A stretch of 64,000 nucleotides of DNA from Gracilaria domingensis (taxonomy: Eukaryota > Rhodophyta > Florideophyceae > Gracilariales > Gracilariaceae). The notes below the pieces were generated by a model, which was not told the DNA's origin, did no database searches, and worked only from the letters and a program-made list of their open reading frames with translations. Position 1 is the first letter of the stretch, and every line of letters begins with the position of its first letter. The stretch spans positions 186,001-250,000 of the forward strand of contig VCMS01000021.1 in the NCBI GenBank assembly GCA_022539475.1. The letters run 5' to 3'. Positions 11,838-22,820 of this stretch are shown here, piece after piece. A program made the translations under genes and the position numbers.

Positions 11838-12560
11838 GGAAGAACGGTGTGCGCTGGCGAGCGCGGCGGCGGGCGTGGAAATGGCAGCTGGGCAGAAAGC
11901 AGTGCGGTGGCGGGCGCGACGGCAGCGGCGTAGCGGAGAACCCTGTGCGGCGGCGGGCGTCACGGCGGCGGCGCGGCCGAGAACAGTGCGCGTTATCGGG
12001 CGCCCAATGGCAGCGGCGTGAAGGCGAACGATGTATGGTCGCGAACGACGCGGCAGCGCGACAAAAAGCGCTATGTGGTGGTGGGCGACGCGGCAGTGAA
12101 GATTGCGCGGTAGCAGGCGCAGCGGCGGCAGCGGCGTGGAGGAGAACGGTGCACGTTGGCGGGCCTCCGGTGGATGGCAGCGGCGTAGAAGAGAACGATG
12201 TGTGCTGGCGGGCGCCGCGGCAGTGCGGCGGAGAACGCTGTGTGGTGGCGGGCGTCGCGGCAGCAGCGGCGTGGCAGAGAACGATGTTCGGTTAAAGGTC
12301 CCTAGTGGCGGCGACACGGCGGAGATCATTCTGCCGTGGCGGGTGCCGCGGGGCAGCGGCGCCGTGGAAAACTCTGTGCGGTGTCGAGCTCTGCGTCGGC
12401 GGCGGTGTGGTCGAGAACGCTCTGTGATTTCGGACACCAGGGCGGCAGCGGCGTGACGTTAAGTGCTGTAAGGTGGCAGGCGCCGCAGGTGTGGCGGCGC
12501 TGCAGAGAACGGGGCATGGTTGCAGGCAAGGCGGTCGCGGCGGCGCTGCGGTCTGGCCGT
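11838..12560. repeat. GC-rich minisatellite, about 16 units of about 45 bp
   Basis: A tandem array whose units open with AGAACGNTGTG, continue GGTGGCGGGCG and close CGGCAGCGGCGTGG; units vary from about 36 to 57 bp. Many units differ by multiples of 3, so both strands show long open frames, but no frame encodes a recognisable domain. It is flanked by the Harbinger fragment on the left and an unrecognised GC-rich frame on the right. Confidence 0.82.
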
Positions 12561-12732
12561 TGCAGTCGGGGGGGCGGTAGAGTAGAGAGACGGCGAAGTA
12601 TGAGGGCAGGTGGGGTCAGGAGGTGGGGGTGTTTTGGGACGGTTTGAAGGCGTAGAGAAGCGATACAGTATGGAGGTGAAGGGAGTCGGGGGGTGAAAAC
12701 GTTGCGAAATGCAGCTCGTGCGCGCACAAATA

Positions 12733-13056
12733 TCATCGTTCAAACAGTTCATCCAGTTGAGGATGCCAGTTTGATGGTGCGCGCATCGTACACGTGTTTG
12801 TACGTCGAACGCGTGCTTTTTGCTCCATCGCGCTCGTCAGACGAGCCTCTTCTACCACGCCGGCGGCGGCACGCACTTAGATGGAGGGCATGATGATCAT
12901 AAACGCCACGCGCACGGTGAGCCTGTGCGTGCAGCGAACGGCAACGAGCAGTCCTGCGTTGCCCTGCACGGCGGCCGCTTGCAGCCAGTTGCGCGTGCTG
13001 GCGCCCAACAGGGGCTCCACGGTCAGCCTCTTGCAGCGCTGTTCGCGCGCTCGCGG
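12733..13056 (-). pseudogene. Unrecognised GC-rich coding remnant (minus)
   Basis: I do not recognise this. On the minus strand one frame runs 107 codons between TGA codons with a single TAA (12877-12879). It contains the plausible protein segments RLTVEPLLGASTRNWLQAA, RLTVRVAFMIIMPSI and SNWHPQLDELFER. There is no ATG at its start, so it would be an internal or terminal exon or a truncated copy. The opposite strand is also open (12820-13398, 192 codons, rich in Ala, Arg and Ser). The region lies in a GC-rich island next to the minisatellite. Low confidence that either frame is real. Confidence 0.35.
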
Positions 13057-13612
13057 TCACGTGCAGAGGAGAGCGACAGCGACGTGCGTCGGCCCACAAT
13101 ACGAAAAAGCGGCGCAGCCTGGACCACACACTCTCGCGCCTACTTGACCACACCGCTGCTACCCCTCTTAACTCATCTTCGCGTCACGTGCACTGCGCGA
13201 TCAGCAGCAGCGCGCTCAGCGCCCGTATCTAGCGCAAGAGCAGCACACGTATCCGCGCGCTCGCGCTCGCCGCCGCCGCGCTCTCTCGCCAGCTGTTCGC
13301 GCTGCGCGCATCCGAGGCATTCATCCGTCGCCATTGCTCCCGCCTTCGTCACTGCCCACGCCGCCCCCGTTGCCGAAGCACTGAAGACCGGCAGTTGATC
13401 TTGAAGGATTCGCGATCGTTGCATACGCATGATGACCAAGACATGGGGATTCCTCCAGGAACCGACAGTGTCATTTATGCCTTCGGTTCTGCGCTCGCAT
13501 ACTGAAGTTCTTGTGGGCGCTCGAATGCTGAAGGGGAAAAGTTTATACGACGCGCGGAGGATTGACGGAGATATGGTGGCTGACAGTTTTGTTTGTTCAA
13601 ACGCCCAGCTTG

Positions 13613-13892
13613 CCCTATGAACATCGGAAATGGCCGAAATATGGCCGAAACATGACCGAAATGTGGGCGTTTAGCTCGAAAAGTTGTGAGAACATGTATT
13701 TCGTCAAAATAAACGATTTTCATTTTCAAGGAAATGGCCGAAATATGGCCTAAATATGACCTACATATGGCCACCAAGAAATATGAAAATTGTTTATCTC
13801 CACCAGTACACGTTCCTACCAAATTTCGAGCTAAACGCTTACATTTCGGTCATGTTTCGGCCATATTTCGTCCATTTTCGATGCTCGTAGGG
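13613..13892. mobile_element. 280-bp MITE with about 72-bp terminal inverted repeats
   Basis: The left end CCCTATGAACATCGGAAATG and the right end (reverse complement CCCTACGAGCATCGAAAATG) continue as inverted repeats for about 72 bp, as far as GTTTAGCTCGAAA. TTG flanks both sides (13610-13612 and 13893-13895), a 3-bp target duplication. The arms carry repeated GGCCGAAAYATG motifs. There is no coding capacity, so it is a non-autonomous DNA transposon. The 3-bp duplication is compatible with Harbinger- or CACTA-like transposases; the superfamily is not settled. Confidence 0.88.
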
Positions 13893-13921
13893 TTGGTGCT
13901 TAAGCGAAGAGAACTGCGAGA

Positions 13922-15822
13922 ATGACGTATGCTCGGCTAAAAGCTCTCTTGACGAGTCAGAAAATCAAACAAGAGAAGGCAACTGCCATTCCTCGGGACA
14001 AGCAGCAAGCCGCGGCGCAGGCGATCTAAAATGCAAGTCAGGCACAGACGATGCGAGCTCTAGATGGTTCCAACGCAGGGATGGTGCCGAGTAATGTTGC
14101 TATGGGATCTATGGCACCTAATGCTTCGGAAGCGGTTGCCACAGGGGGCAAGCAGCAACTTTCTGCTGACATGCACAACGAGTTGTTCTGGGACAAACTT
14201 GAAGAGATTCGGAGGAAGTACATGGGACCTCTTAACCATTTACTTCCTATCATCCAAAGGATCCACCATAAGGACTCGCCGTCGAAAGAGCAGTTCTTCA
14301 AGTTCCTTCAAGATTGTATCACAGTTTTGGCGCTTAAGCGAGAAACTCAGAAACCGGAAAGATTTGACTTTGGCGTACTGCAGCGCACTGAAAGCTTTCT
14401 AAACGGGCTTATTCAAGCTTACACCGTGAATCATGGAAAAAGTAGCCCGAATATGAGGGAAGGACTGGAGTCCAATGCGGCAGCAGCTGCGTCTGCCATG
14501 GCGGCTGTGGCAGGCAAGGCGGTTGAACCACCGTCTACCGGTCGGGGTGCGCTTTCGATGCAGGCTACCCGAGGGAAAGGGGGGGGTACAACTCACGCTA
14601 GTACGCAACGACTTGACGCCGGGCAACTGGCGCAAGCGCAGCCAGCTGCACAAGCACAGCCACAGAACGCGCAACAAAAGGCGCCACAACAGGCACGGGC
14701 ACAACAACAGTTAGGTTTTCAACAACAGCAGCGTAGCTACCATTATGGAAATCAGCAGAGGATGAAGCTGTTGAACGAACTTAACATGCAGGCGGACGCT
14801 CATCAGATGCAATCAGGAGTGCAATCGCGGCAGGCTCGCGGGGGCGTAGCGGCGGGTACTGCTGGGGTGGATGGGTTGAAGCTGGCGGCCGCAAAACACG
14901 CTCACGCACAGGAAGTGGCTTCCAGGATGCCGAACGCACGCGCGCGACAGGCGTTGCAGAGGGGCGTGGGAAGAGTGCAGGGTGATGCTGGAGTAAGAGA
15001 CAGTACGGTGGCCTCGCAGCAGCAGATGGCGCAACTGGTGGAACATATGCAGATGGGTCGACCTTGTTGTCAAGATGACGTGCTCGTGAAGACCCAGGCG
15101 CAAGTGGCTCAGGCTGCGGCGCATCCGCAGTGGCGCCGACTCAGGCGCAAGCGCTGGCGCAGTTGCAGACTAACCAGCAACTGCATAAACTGCATGCGCA
15201 ACCTGTTATGGCGAGGATGCAACTCTAGCAGCCGCAGCAGCTGCAGCAGCAGCACCAACAACAGTAACAGGAACAGCAGCAGCAACAACAACAACAACAG
15301 CAGTAGCAGGCGCAGGAAACAGTTTCACCATCTAGTGCCAGTTTAAGCATGTTTATTTTAGCTAGCTTGCGTTCGGATCAGAGCAGCGTGCGCTCGCCGA
15401 CAGAAAGCCGCGCCGGAGCGCACAAGGGCGCCAAGCAGCGGGAAAGTTGGGACTCGGGATAACAGGGGGCAAATATAACGCTAGGCGGGGGCGGGAACGG
15501 GCGTCGTGAAGGTGGGAACTACACACAAGTTGCGAACAGTGGTGCGGCGGCGGCGACGACTGCAGCGAGTGGGGAAAATTCGGGCGCTGTGATGAACAAG
15601 GGCACAGAAGCGGTGGCGGCGGCTGCGGCGCAGTAGAACGCGTTGCTGAAAATGAAGAAGAAGAGTGCGAACCGGACAGAGATGAACGCGCCAAACAAGA
15701 TGGCACACATCATCGCGATGATGAAGGCCGTGAGCGCGCAGGTGAACTTCCTGGAGCATTCGTTGCACATGGAGGGGAAACGGAAGCAGAGTGAGCGTAA
15801 TCAAGCACCAACTTTTTGCTGA
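13922..15822 (+). pseudogene. MED15: MED15-like Mediator tail subunit, decayed or recoded
   Basis: A glutamine-rich protein of about 630 codons. It has a short basic start (MTYARLKALLTSQKIKQEK), then at 14165-14430 a helical block with KYMGPLNHLLPIIQRI, FFKFLQDC and ERFDFGVLQRTESFLNGLI. This resembles the MED15 module of plants and algae that links Mediator to transcription factors in the nucleus. A long Gln/Ala tract follows, and the C-terminal part reads NKMAHIIAMMKAVSAQVNFL. TAA at 14027 separates the first ATG (13922) from the ATG at 14051 in the same frame. Between about 15060 and 15160 the frame shifts. From there to TGA at 15820-15822 the only stops are TAG 15226, TAA 15265, TAG 15304, TAA 15460 and TAG 15634, three of them inside the CAG/CAA run. 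Either C-to-T decay of a pseudogene or glutamine recoding. The family call is moderately sure; orthology is not proven. Confidence 0.62.
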
Positions 15823-15968
15823 CAGAAGAAAACTTACGGGGCATAGGTTTTACTTCAACAAGAAGTTCAAGTTGGATCAACAAAGAATCGTAGGCGCAAG
15901 GCGCTACTCATTGTCAGCTATATTGTCACAATCCGTCCTCTGCTTCTGTACAAACCTCTTAAACATCT

Positions 15969-17468
15969 TCAGAACATGATTATGGTTCTTCTCAAGAATA
16001 GCAACAACAGCGTCATCATGCACATCTCGAGCGCGTTTGATTTGAACAGAACTTTCGGCGAGATACTGAGCCACTTCACACGGCTTTCAACATTTCGAGA
16101 TTCGATTTCATCTGTAGAATCCTTGCCACCAACATCTTTTGCCTTCTCATGCCTCAGACGCTCGTATTCAATCTGCTCCATTATCAATGCTGTCTGCCCT
16201 TGACAGATCCTGTGCGAAGAACTAACCATCCTAGAGATTTCGTTCAATTCTTTCTGAATTCCACTATTTCTAGAGCTCGAAGCCCGCCTCCCTCCACCGA
16301 AGATATTGTCGTTATTTTGCTCTCTCCCGAGCTGTCCCTCTTCAACAACACCTCTACCATGTTCTATTAACTTGGAAGTAATCTTCATTAGGTCTTCGTC
16401 TTCGTTGCTGTTACCCATGCGCGTCACAATAAAGAACTCATATATGCTTCTTGACTGCGCATTTAGTCCACCAGATGGACTCAACTTTAGAAAATTAGTA
16501 AAATTAGAAGGGTCATTCTTGCCTGACTTTGACCAATTCGCCCGTGCTCTGGTTACCAAACCTTAGCCGAGTCATACTGTCTTTTCAGCAACACAGCAGA
16601 TCTGCAACAGAGCGCTCTCTGATTGGAGTCAAAATTATCAATTCGACCAGCAAAGTTTTCCTTTGAATCTACAAAGGCTTCGTTAACCCGCTCTGCAATT
16701 GTCAACCATAACGAGTCTCTTGTAACATTTCGATCTAGCTCTGCACGCCCGAGAGTTTGACAGTTTGCTTTCTGCAAAGCAATTTTGGCGATATTGTCGT
16801 CGCGCGGTATAAGTTGTAAACGCCCAAATTTGTTCAATGAGAAGCTCGGTTCCTTTGGCTCATCAGGGTCCTGCGTCAGTGGGAATCTCTAGTTTTCCTT
16901 TCCTTCGCTCTTATATGCCTCAATAGCCTCGACCACCCGCTTACGGTTCTTATTGTGTAGCATCTCGGCAAAGCTACCAACAGAGGGTAGTGGTGTGAGC
17001 TCATCCTCTCTCCCTTTCGCTTGCTGTTCGAATTGAATAAAAAATTGTATCTTGGGATTGAGAGAAATGCAATCACTAACGGTAATGTCATCTACACTTT
17101 GCGTATGAAAAAACGTGATTATGCGTGCAACAAGTTGGAACTGTTTGCTATTATGCTGGATCAACTTGTAGGCATTGCACAATTCTTTCAGCGTAGACAA
17201 ATTTTTTCACCAGAAATGAGTACAAAAATGTCATACAAAGCTATTCGCGAAATTCTGGTGTGTCAAACGGCAAGATTGTGACGGCTGAAGATTTTGGGGA
17301 CTGCGTCGTATGGGGGAGTGGAGAACCATGATCGGGATAAGAAGATGGCGTTGTTGCTAGAGCTCGAGAGGTTTTGGTGACCTCATTTCGTCGAGAGGAT
17401 AAATGTTTACGCGGGCTGCGACGGGGCTGAGGTGGGATATTTGAAGTTTCTTTCCTGGGGTGCGCCAT
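15969..17468 (-). pseudogene. Myb/SANT-like DNA-binding protein, transposon-type
   Basis: Starts MAHPRKETSNIPPQPRRSPR (ATG at 17466-17468), with a basic Ser/Pro-rich N-terminus, and runs about 500 codons without an evident intron to TGA at 15969-15971. The middle (about 16837-16480) is a Myb/SANT-like or trihelix-like domain: DSLWLTIAERVNEAF, RSAVLLKRQYDSAKV, ANWSKSGKNDPSNFTNFL. The C-terminal half is acidic and Gln/Glu-rich with a likely coiled coil (IMEQIEYERLRHEKAK). Two TAG codons (17241-17243, 16889-16891) and two single-base shifts (in the A-run near 17212 and near 16565) interrupt it. Proteins like this accompany Harbinger transposases or occur as expanded families in algae and oomycetes. 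I infer a DNA-binding role; the partner is unknown. Confidence 0.6.
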
Positions 17469-17573
17469 GTTGGTCACGGGGGTGAGTGTCGCGAAAATGA
17501 ACGTAAAACAATTGCCAACGGCGCTCAACGATCGTGGCTCGGATGGTATTGTGTACTGTAGGAGCCCAGGCAA

Positions 17574-18089
17574 AACTCGTTAAGGGAAAACTAAAAGGGT
17601 GTTCAGTAGACTTGCAGACAAGATGACTGGTGTAGTAAGGTAATATGACCAACGTCATTGAAAAATAAGTAAGTTTCTGTTTCACTGACATTTCCATGAG
17701 TGTGATTCTTTGAAAAAATTAAATTCCTCGAAAATGCCCTTACATTTTATTGAAAGGCATCAATTTCATTTACCGCCGAATGATGTTTCAATGACAATGG
17801 GTTTTGCTCGGGGAGCCAGCGGTCAGCTTGATTTTGCTAGTTTGCACTGCGCAGATGGATTTCGCGGTAGGGTCATGAGGGATTGAGATGAGGCTCTTTC
17901 GAGAAGTATTCACAGTTCGCCGGCCAAGTGGCGCTTTCTGCTTTGCCAATCGTTTTGTTTACAGCCAGACTGCCCTCTGAGTCTCCTATAGGGGCATTCA
18001 AGAAGGCACAGAATCGTGAACGGATGATGTGGCTTTTCGCCAATGAAACGCCGATCACGTTTTCTCTCACGTCTGTTCAGTCACTACCT
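17574..18089. other. Intergenic, no gene recognised
   Basis: Upstream region of the Myb/SANT-like gene. AT-rich with no supported reading frame, RNA gene or repeat. Confidence 0.5.
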
Positions 18090-18722
18090 TAAGTAAATGG
18101 AAAACTGAGGCCGCCTTCTTACACCAGGCTTGGTTCTAGCTCGTGCAAACTTCATAGATTTACAACCTTTTTGGTCCAGTAACCACGTGTGGTTCTTGCA
18201 TGAGTGTATTCTCAGGATCACTTAAAATCCCTTACCAGGTGTATATCTTTTGTTTTTTTCTGTTTTGTTGTTTATTTTCTGTTCCGTTCTGTATACGGCG
18301 TGTCTCTGTGACAAACATACTTTCTGTTCGTTTCCCTTGGTTGAGACATCGTTTTTTTCGCCCCAGTATTGGGTTTATTTCGGCACCATTGTGGTGTGCC
18401 GCTCCGCTTCCGGCTCTGCTTCTGCCGGTTGGCACGGGCCTTGCTCCGTTCCGGGTTTCTTTCTCTGGAGGGATCTAGATTCCCTTCCGCTTTCTTTCCC
18501 GCTTTCTCTGGGTTTCCTCACCACTTTTCGTCACTTTTTCCTTTTCTGTTTTCACCTATGTAGGTATATCCACGCACTGTCTCCGGTCTTACTCCCGGCT
18601 TTTCAATCGACAAGAGTACAGACAGACGGCTCTTCTGCTGAGTCTGCCCTGCTAAGGAGTGGGACGCGGACATCCTAGTGGAGGTTCTGCCATTGCGCTA
18701 GTCGCAGGGTTTTGTTCTATAC
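18090..18722 (-). mobile_element. LTR fragment of the C/G-type family, minus orientation
   Basis: This 0.63-kb segment is the reverse complement of 28873-29480, the first part of the LTR in front of the second C copy. Landmarks are the LTR-start block AGAACAAAACCC read leftwards near 18716, GGTATACCTAC-type sequence near 18568, and the GGCCGCCTTC stretch near 18110 where similarity stops. No coding capacity. It is a solo or truncated LTR of the same family; G at 46225 begins with the same block. Confidence 0.75.
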
Positions 18723-18782
18723 CAGGTGGTACACCAGACATCGAAATATATTTAAAAAATTACTGAATCGCATAGAAGAGCA

Positions 18783-19326
18783 TTGCATAGAACAGAATTT
18801 AAAAAACGGAACAATGAGGGCGTGGATTTTATAGTTTATGCGGGGAATTTAATTTTTAAGTATCAAAATTCGTGGGATGTATTATTCGACAAAGGATATC
18901 AAGGAGCGGCTGAGGCTGCGTGTGCTGTTCATCCAAAAAACACTTCAACTTGGACATTTAACATTTGATGAGGAGGAAAACATTTTTAAAGTATCTTCTG
19001 ATCGTGATCTGGCGGAAAAATATTTTAGGCGTTTTACGCAACTCTGGTACGTTTAAGGTTCCAAGTATCGTTGGGATGAAACACTTTACGATGATATATA
19101 TTTATTTTGCCCGATTCTAACAAAGGCGCATGTAATGGAAAGTCCGCTATGAGCCGCCGATGGAGATATTTATAATAGAATTAGGGATTGTTTGATGTCA
19201 ATTGGCGAAGAATCCAGAGCAAACCCCAGACTTTCCCAGAAAAAGTATCGTGCAATAAGAAAGCCAAAAGTGGACGCTCATTTTAGATCCTTCATGGCCA
19301 ACATCAAACCGAGAAATATAAAATGA
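18783..19326 (+). pseudogene. DDE_Tnp_4-type transposase fragment
   Basis: Remnant of a cut-and-paste transposase distinct from the one at 11.1 kb. The block WDVLFDKGYQGAAEA carries the conserved D-GYQG motif of the DDE catalytic domain. In another frame follow EKYFRRFTQLWYV, SKYRWDETLYDDIY, LTKAHVMESPL and DGDIYNRI, the C-terminal signature common in oomycete and algal copies (vENFFGRL.LW, KYRWDE, LTN.H..PLR). There is at least one frameshift near 18960 and internal stops (TAA after WYV, TGA after SPL); the frame ends at TGA 19324-19326. It lies next to the LTR fragment. Confidence 0.72.
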
Positions 19327-21787
19327 ATCGCACTATACTTGAGTCTTTAAGATATTTCAAAGTCTTCTTGTCAGGTAAACGCTATTTTTTTATTTTAATT
19401 AGGTCTTCCTCTACAAACCATTTCTAATTTACTTATTACTGCTTTATGAACTGCGAGAAGCTCTTTTTGTTTTCTTTGCGCAATCATCTACTATTTGTAA
19501 AGAAGATCTACTGCATTCTCTGTTTTTGTGACGTGGTATATTCTTGTATACCACGCTATTTCTAGGTAGAAAAGGTAAAATGATAAAGTATACACCTACT
19601 ACGCGAAAGATGCGTGTTTTCGTTGTATGTCTAATTCAATACCAGTTTATAGACGGGTACGCATATAGTTGCTCTATGTAATGTAGGCCTTGTTTTAAGA
19701 TTATGTAAAATGAAGTCTACAATACAGCGCTGTACTTTAAGGCTTATATTACATCTCCAAAAGTGAGATTTATGATTTTTTTAAGAGTACAGTTCGTGCA
19801 AGAAGACCAATATATATATATATACATAATCAGTACTTAAACGTCTATATTATGCGCCGTTACGTGTCATGCCATCATCGGCTGTCCGAGCGGGATGCTC
19901 CGTTTACGACGAGACCAGCGGAAAAAGGTGCGATGCGGTATTATTGAGAAAAATTCGCACCGTTATGCGCTTCTTCTGTTGTTAACGGCACATTCTGATG
20001 CCAACAGAAGTGGTAGAGGATTTAAAGACTGGCTTTATTCCTGTTCAAATGTTGATAAGTGTAAAAACACAGCCTGAAAGAGACATTGTACTGCAAACAG
20101 TGAAGTTACACTAGAAGGAGCTCTCGCTCGGACACACGGCCCTCTGTTTGGCCGTTGCGTCAAAGTCTGTGCATCTCACAGAAACGGTCCACCACCGGCC
20201 TGTCGATAGGCTGAGTGAGAGGTGATCTGTCGATTCCTCTAGCGATTATGCCAGTGGTCGAGGGCTGTTGCGTAAGCGAACTCTCGGAGTGGTAGAAGAT
20301 GCAAAGTGCAGTGTAGTTGTAATATGTAATAAATCGATAGTCGTCTTCTTTCTTGTTTTTGTCTAGAGATAGCTACCTAAGTACTGATCAACAAAATACA
20401 ATATCATCCTCTTTGTCACGTTCAGTACTGTTTGCTCAAGGCAATTCAACTACCGCTCGTTCTCTGTAAACCATAAATTCAACTTGATACCAGTTGAGCA
20501 CAGATGGTCTATTTCTGTCTGGCGTTATTGTCAACACTCGACAGTAAGAGAGGGACAAGAGAACACAAAGTCGAAATACCTGTCCATGATTGTTGTTAAA
20601 AAGAAAAACTGAATATTGATGGGCTCACGTTTCCGGCCTTCTGAAGGCTATAGTCCCAGGTTTCAATGACAACTGCGGCGGCTTCCTCCAAGCTGTCAAC
20701 AGTTAACTATAACGTTCTCCTCGAGGCTGCAGTGGCGGTAGATTCCAGCGAACGGCGGCTGATATCTTTACTGATAGGTTGAATAAATGGTTTCTCTTTT
20801 GTTGTTGATGTTGCCGGCAGTTGCTAAGCTACGGGCTAGTCACGATCTTTTATACTGCTTAGAATAGGTCAATTTCCTAATACAAAGACAAATAATATAC
20901 CTCTCTTGATTTGTACATACTGAACAAGTAATGAAAATGCTATGCATTATAATGCACATACCGCTTTGCATTATAAATTGCATTTTATCAACAGAATTCA
21001 ACCTCTTTCCACATGAATCATTTTATATTGCATTCAGAATCGACACAAATTGCCTGTGCCTGCGCAGCCTGCAGAGGTTTGAAAGAGTTGAACACGGTCT
21101 ATGTCCGTGCTCACTTCTTGGGGGAAAGAGGTAGAAGCACAGTCACAGCCTCTACTCACAGCTTCGCCTCTCTAAATGTCAGAACAAGAACAGCCCGTCT
21201 CCACAACGTGTGAAGAAGGGAAGATTACAAAAGAGAATTGAAATCAAGAAGAGGTTCTTTACTTCTTTTGCTCCATTTCTCTACGCTGGTTAAAGATACT
21301 TCCCTCAGCATCGCACGGATTTGCGTGACACTTCGATTCTCCTTTGTTGTGACGATTGATTTAATGGCGTATACACACATTAACAAACCGTACCAGATCC
21401 CAGAAGCGTATTTCTAGAAGAGAGACTGATGACAGGTGCGTCAAATGTTCCCATCAGAGAGTGAGGGCGGCTTGGTAGAATCAATTGCGGAGAAAAGAAC
21501 GAAGAACTCTGCCGAAACGAAATCGAAACGGAGATGAAGGAGTGCAAGATCTTTTATAATGAACTGCGTAATTATGCATGGATTAATGGTTGGTATGGTC
21601 ATAGAAACTCGTGGATATTCCGGACTGAAATACATTGCTGGACACATTCTATGATAATACTGCTATAATTACAGCTATTATTTCATTAGACGCGGCACTT
21701 GTAAAGCACCATCGCACCAATAACGATGGCTTGCAGGGCAGCAGCAATGATTTTATTGGTGGTAACTACAGTTGCGTCTACCCATTG
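19327..21787. other. AT-rich intergenic stretch, no gene recognised
   Basis: About 2.5 kb without a supported frame. A short TA microsatellite lies near 19812. Nothing with tRNA A and B boxes or terminal inverted repeats was seen. Confidence 0.55.
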
Positions 21788-21861
21788 TGTAGAACAGTTA
21801 CGCTGTAGGGACCAGTAACTAGAATGCATTAGTGCATTTTTATGTCATAATTCATGATTAG

Positions 21862-22820
21862 AAACTCTATATAAAGGGACTTAGAGACGTCTAGCAGTAT
21901 CTCGACCAAACACAACAATGCGTTCATCAACTTTTTTATTGTATTAACCTTAACCAATATCTTGCGCAGTGCAGCTAAGTATGTTATTACTGCGTCTAGG
22001 CCTCTGTGCCTTGCTAACATCTTTTGTGCTTGCCCGTTTTGTGCGAGCACTGCTCTACTCAACAGATAACCCAGTACCGGTCTAAGCGCCCTAGGCGTGG
22101 ACGGGAATCGGGTATAGTGTACCAAAGGCGCTTCTATTGTCAGTGAGCCCCACAAGAGCTTCGTCTCGGATAACAGTGTCGGTCGAGAGACCTGGTGCTA
22201 CACGCACTTTGGCGCTCTACGGGAAGCTGTCCGTTGGGTTTTCTTTGATTGCCGCCTAACGTACTCTGCAAGAGGCCAGCTTGGAGTACGGAGTGAAGCC
22301 TTATCTTCAGCTAGTAACACACCCTTGGGAAGCCTCGTAAGAAGTCTACACGCTTGTCTCCGTACGCACAGAGATAAGTCTGGCTGCAGAATTCGCGTGC
22401 AGTTTGTTGTCGTCAGTTGTTCGATATCTTTCGTTTGGTGGTTATGGAGCCACTAGTTCCTCTTTCTCTTTTCTTTGCCCTGGGATCTTTCCCTGGGCAT
22501 ACTACGTTTATTTCTTTGGTGGATTCTGGGCCCATGCTGGTCCTTTTATGTGGCTGGTTGTTCTAGCCTGAGTCTCTTTCTGCTACGAGAGGCAAGTGTA
22601 AGGGTCTGTAAACACCCGCGTCGTTTGCCAACAAAATGAGGTCCACATGGTACTTTCGAGGAGGGTGCCAACCAAATGAAGCATCATTCTCTACCGTTCT
22701 TTTCGAAGGTTCTTCCGTCGATGTGAGAAAGTTCTTCTTCTTCCATGAGAATGTTGCAATATCTGGCAAGACTGAAGAAGAACGTGCTCTTGGCCTTCTT
22801 GGATTTCTGGAAGGCGAAGC
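21862..22820 (+). repeat. 959-bp direct repeat, copy 1 (LTR R-U5, leader, gag start)
   Basis: Aligns colinearly and without net length change to 29886-30844. It runs from just upstream of the TATA box through the leader into gag codon 62 or so. Because it includes gag, it cannot be LTR alone; it marks two starts of the same element family. Confidence 0.9.
21868..21875 (+). promoter_or_regulatory. TATA box of element C 5' LTR
   Basis: TATATAAA followed by GGG; the same box sits at 29892 at the equivalent place of the second copy. The position, about 760 bp upstream of gag and inside the duplicated LTR/leader block, fits the Pol II promoter of the element. Confidence 0.65.

Noticed and set aside
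12820-13398. 192-codon plus-strand frame as a host gene
   Set aside because: Ala/Arg/Ser-rich low-complexity translation without an upstream ATG context or domain. The minus strand has an equally good frame; neither is convincing.
20480-20580. Primer-binding-site-like TGGTATCAAG on the minus strand, hence an LTR element at 20.5 kb
   Set aside because: No LTR pair, gag or pol nearby; the match is short.
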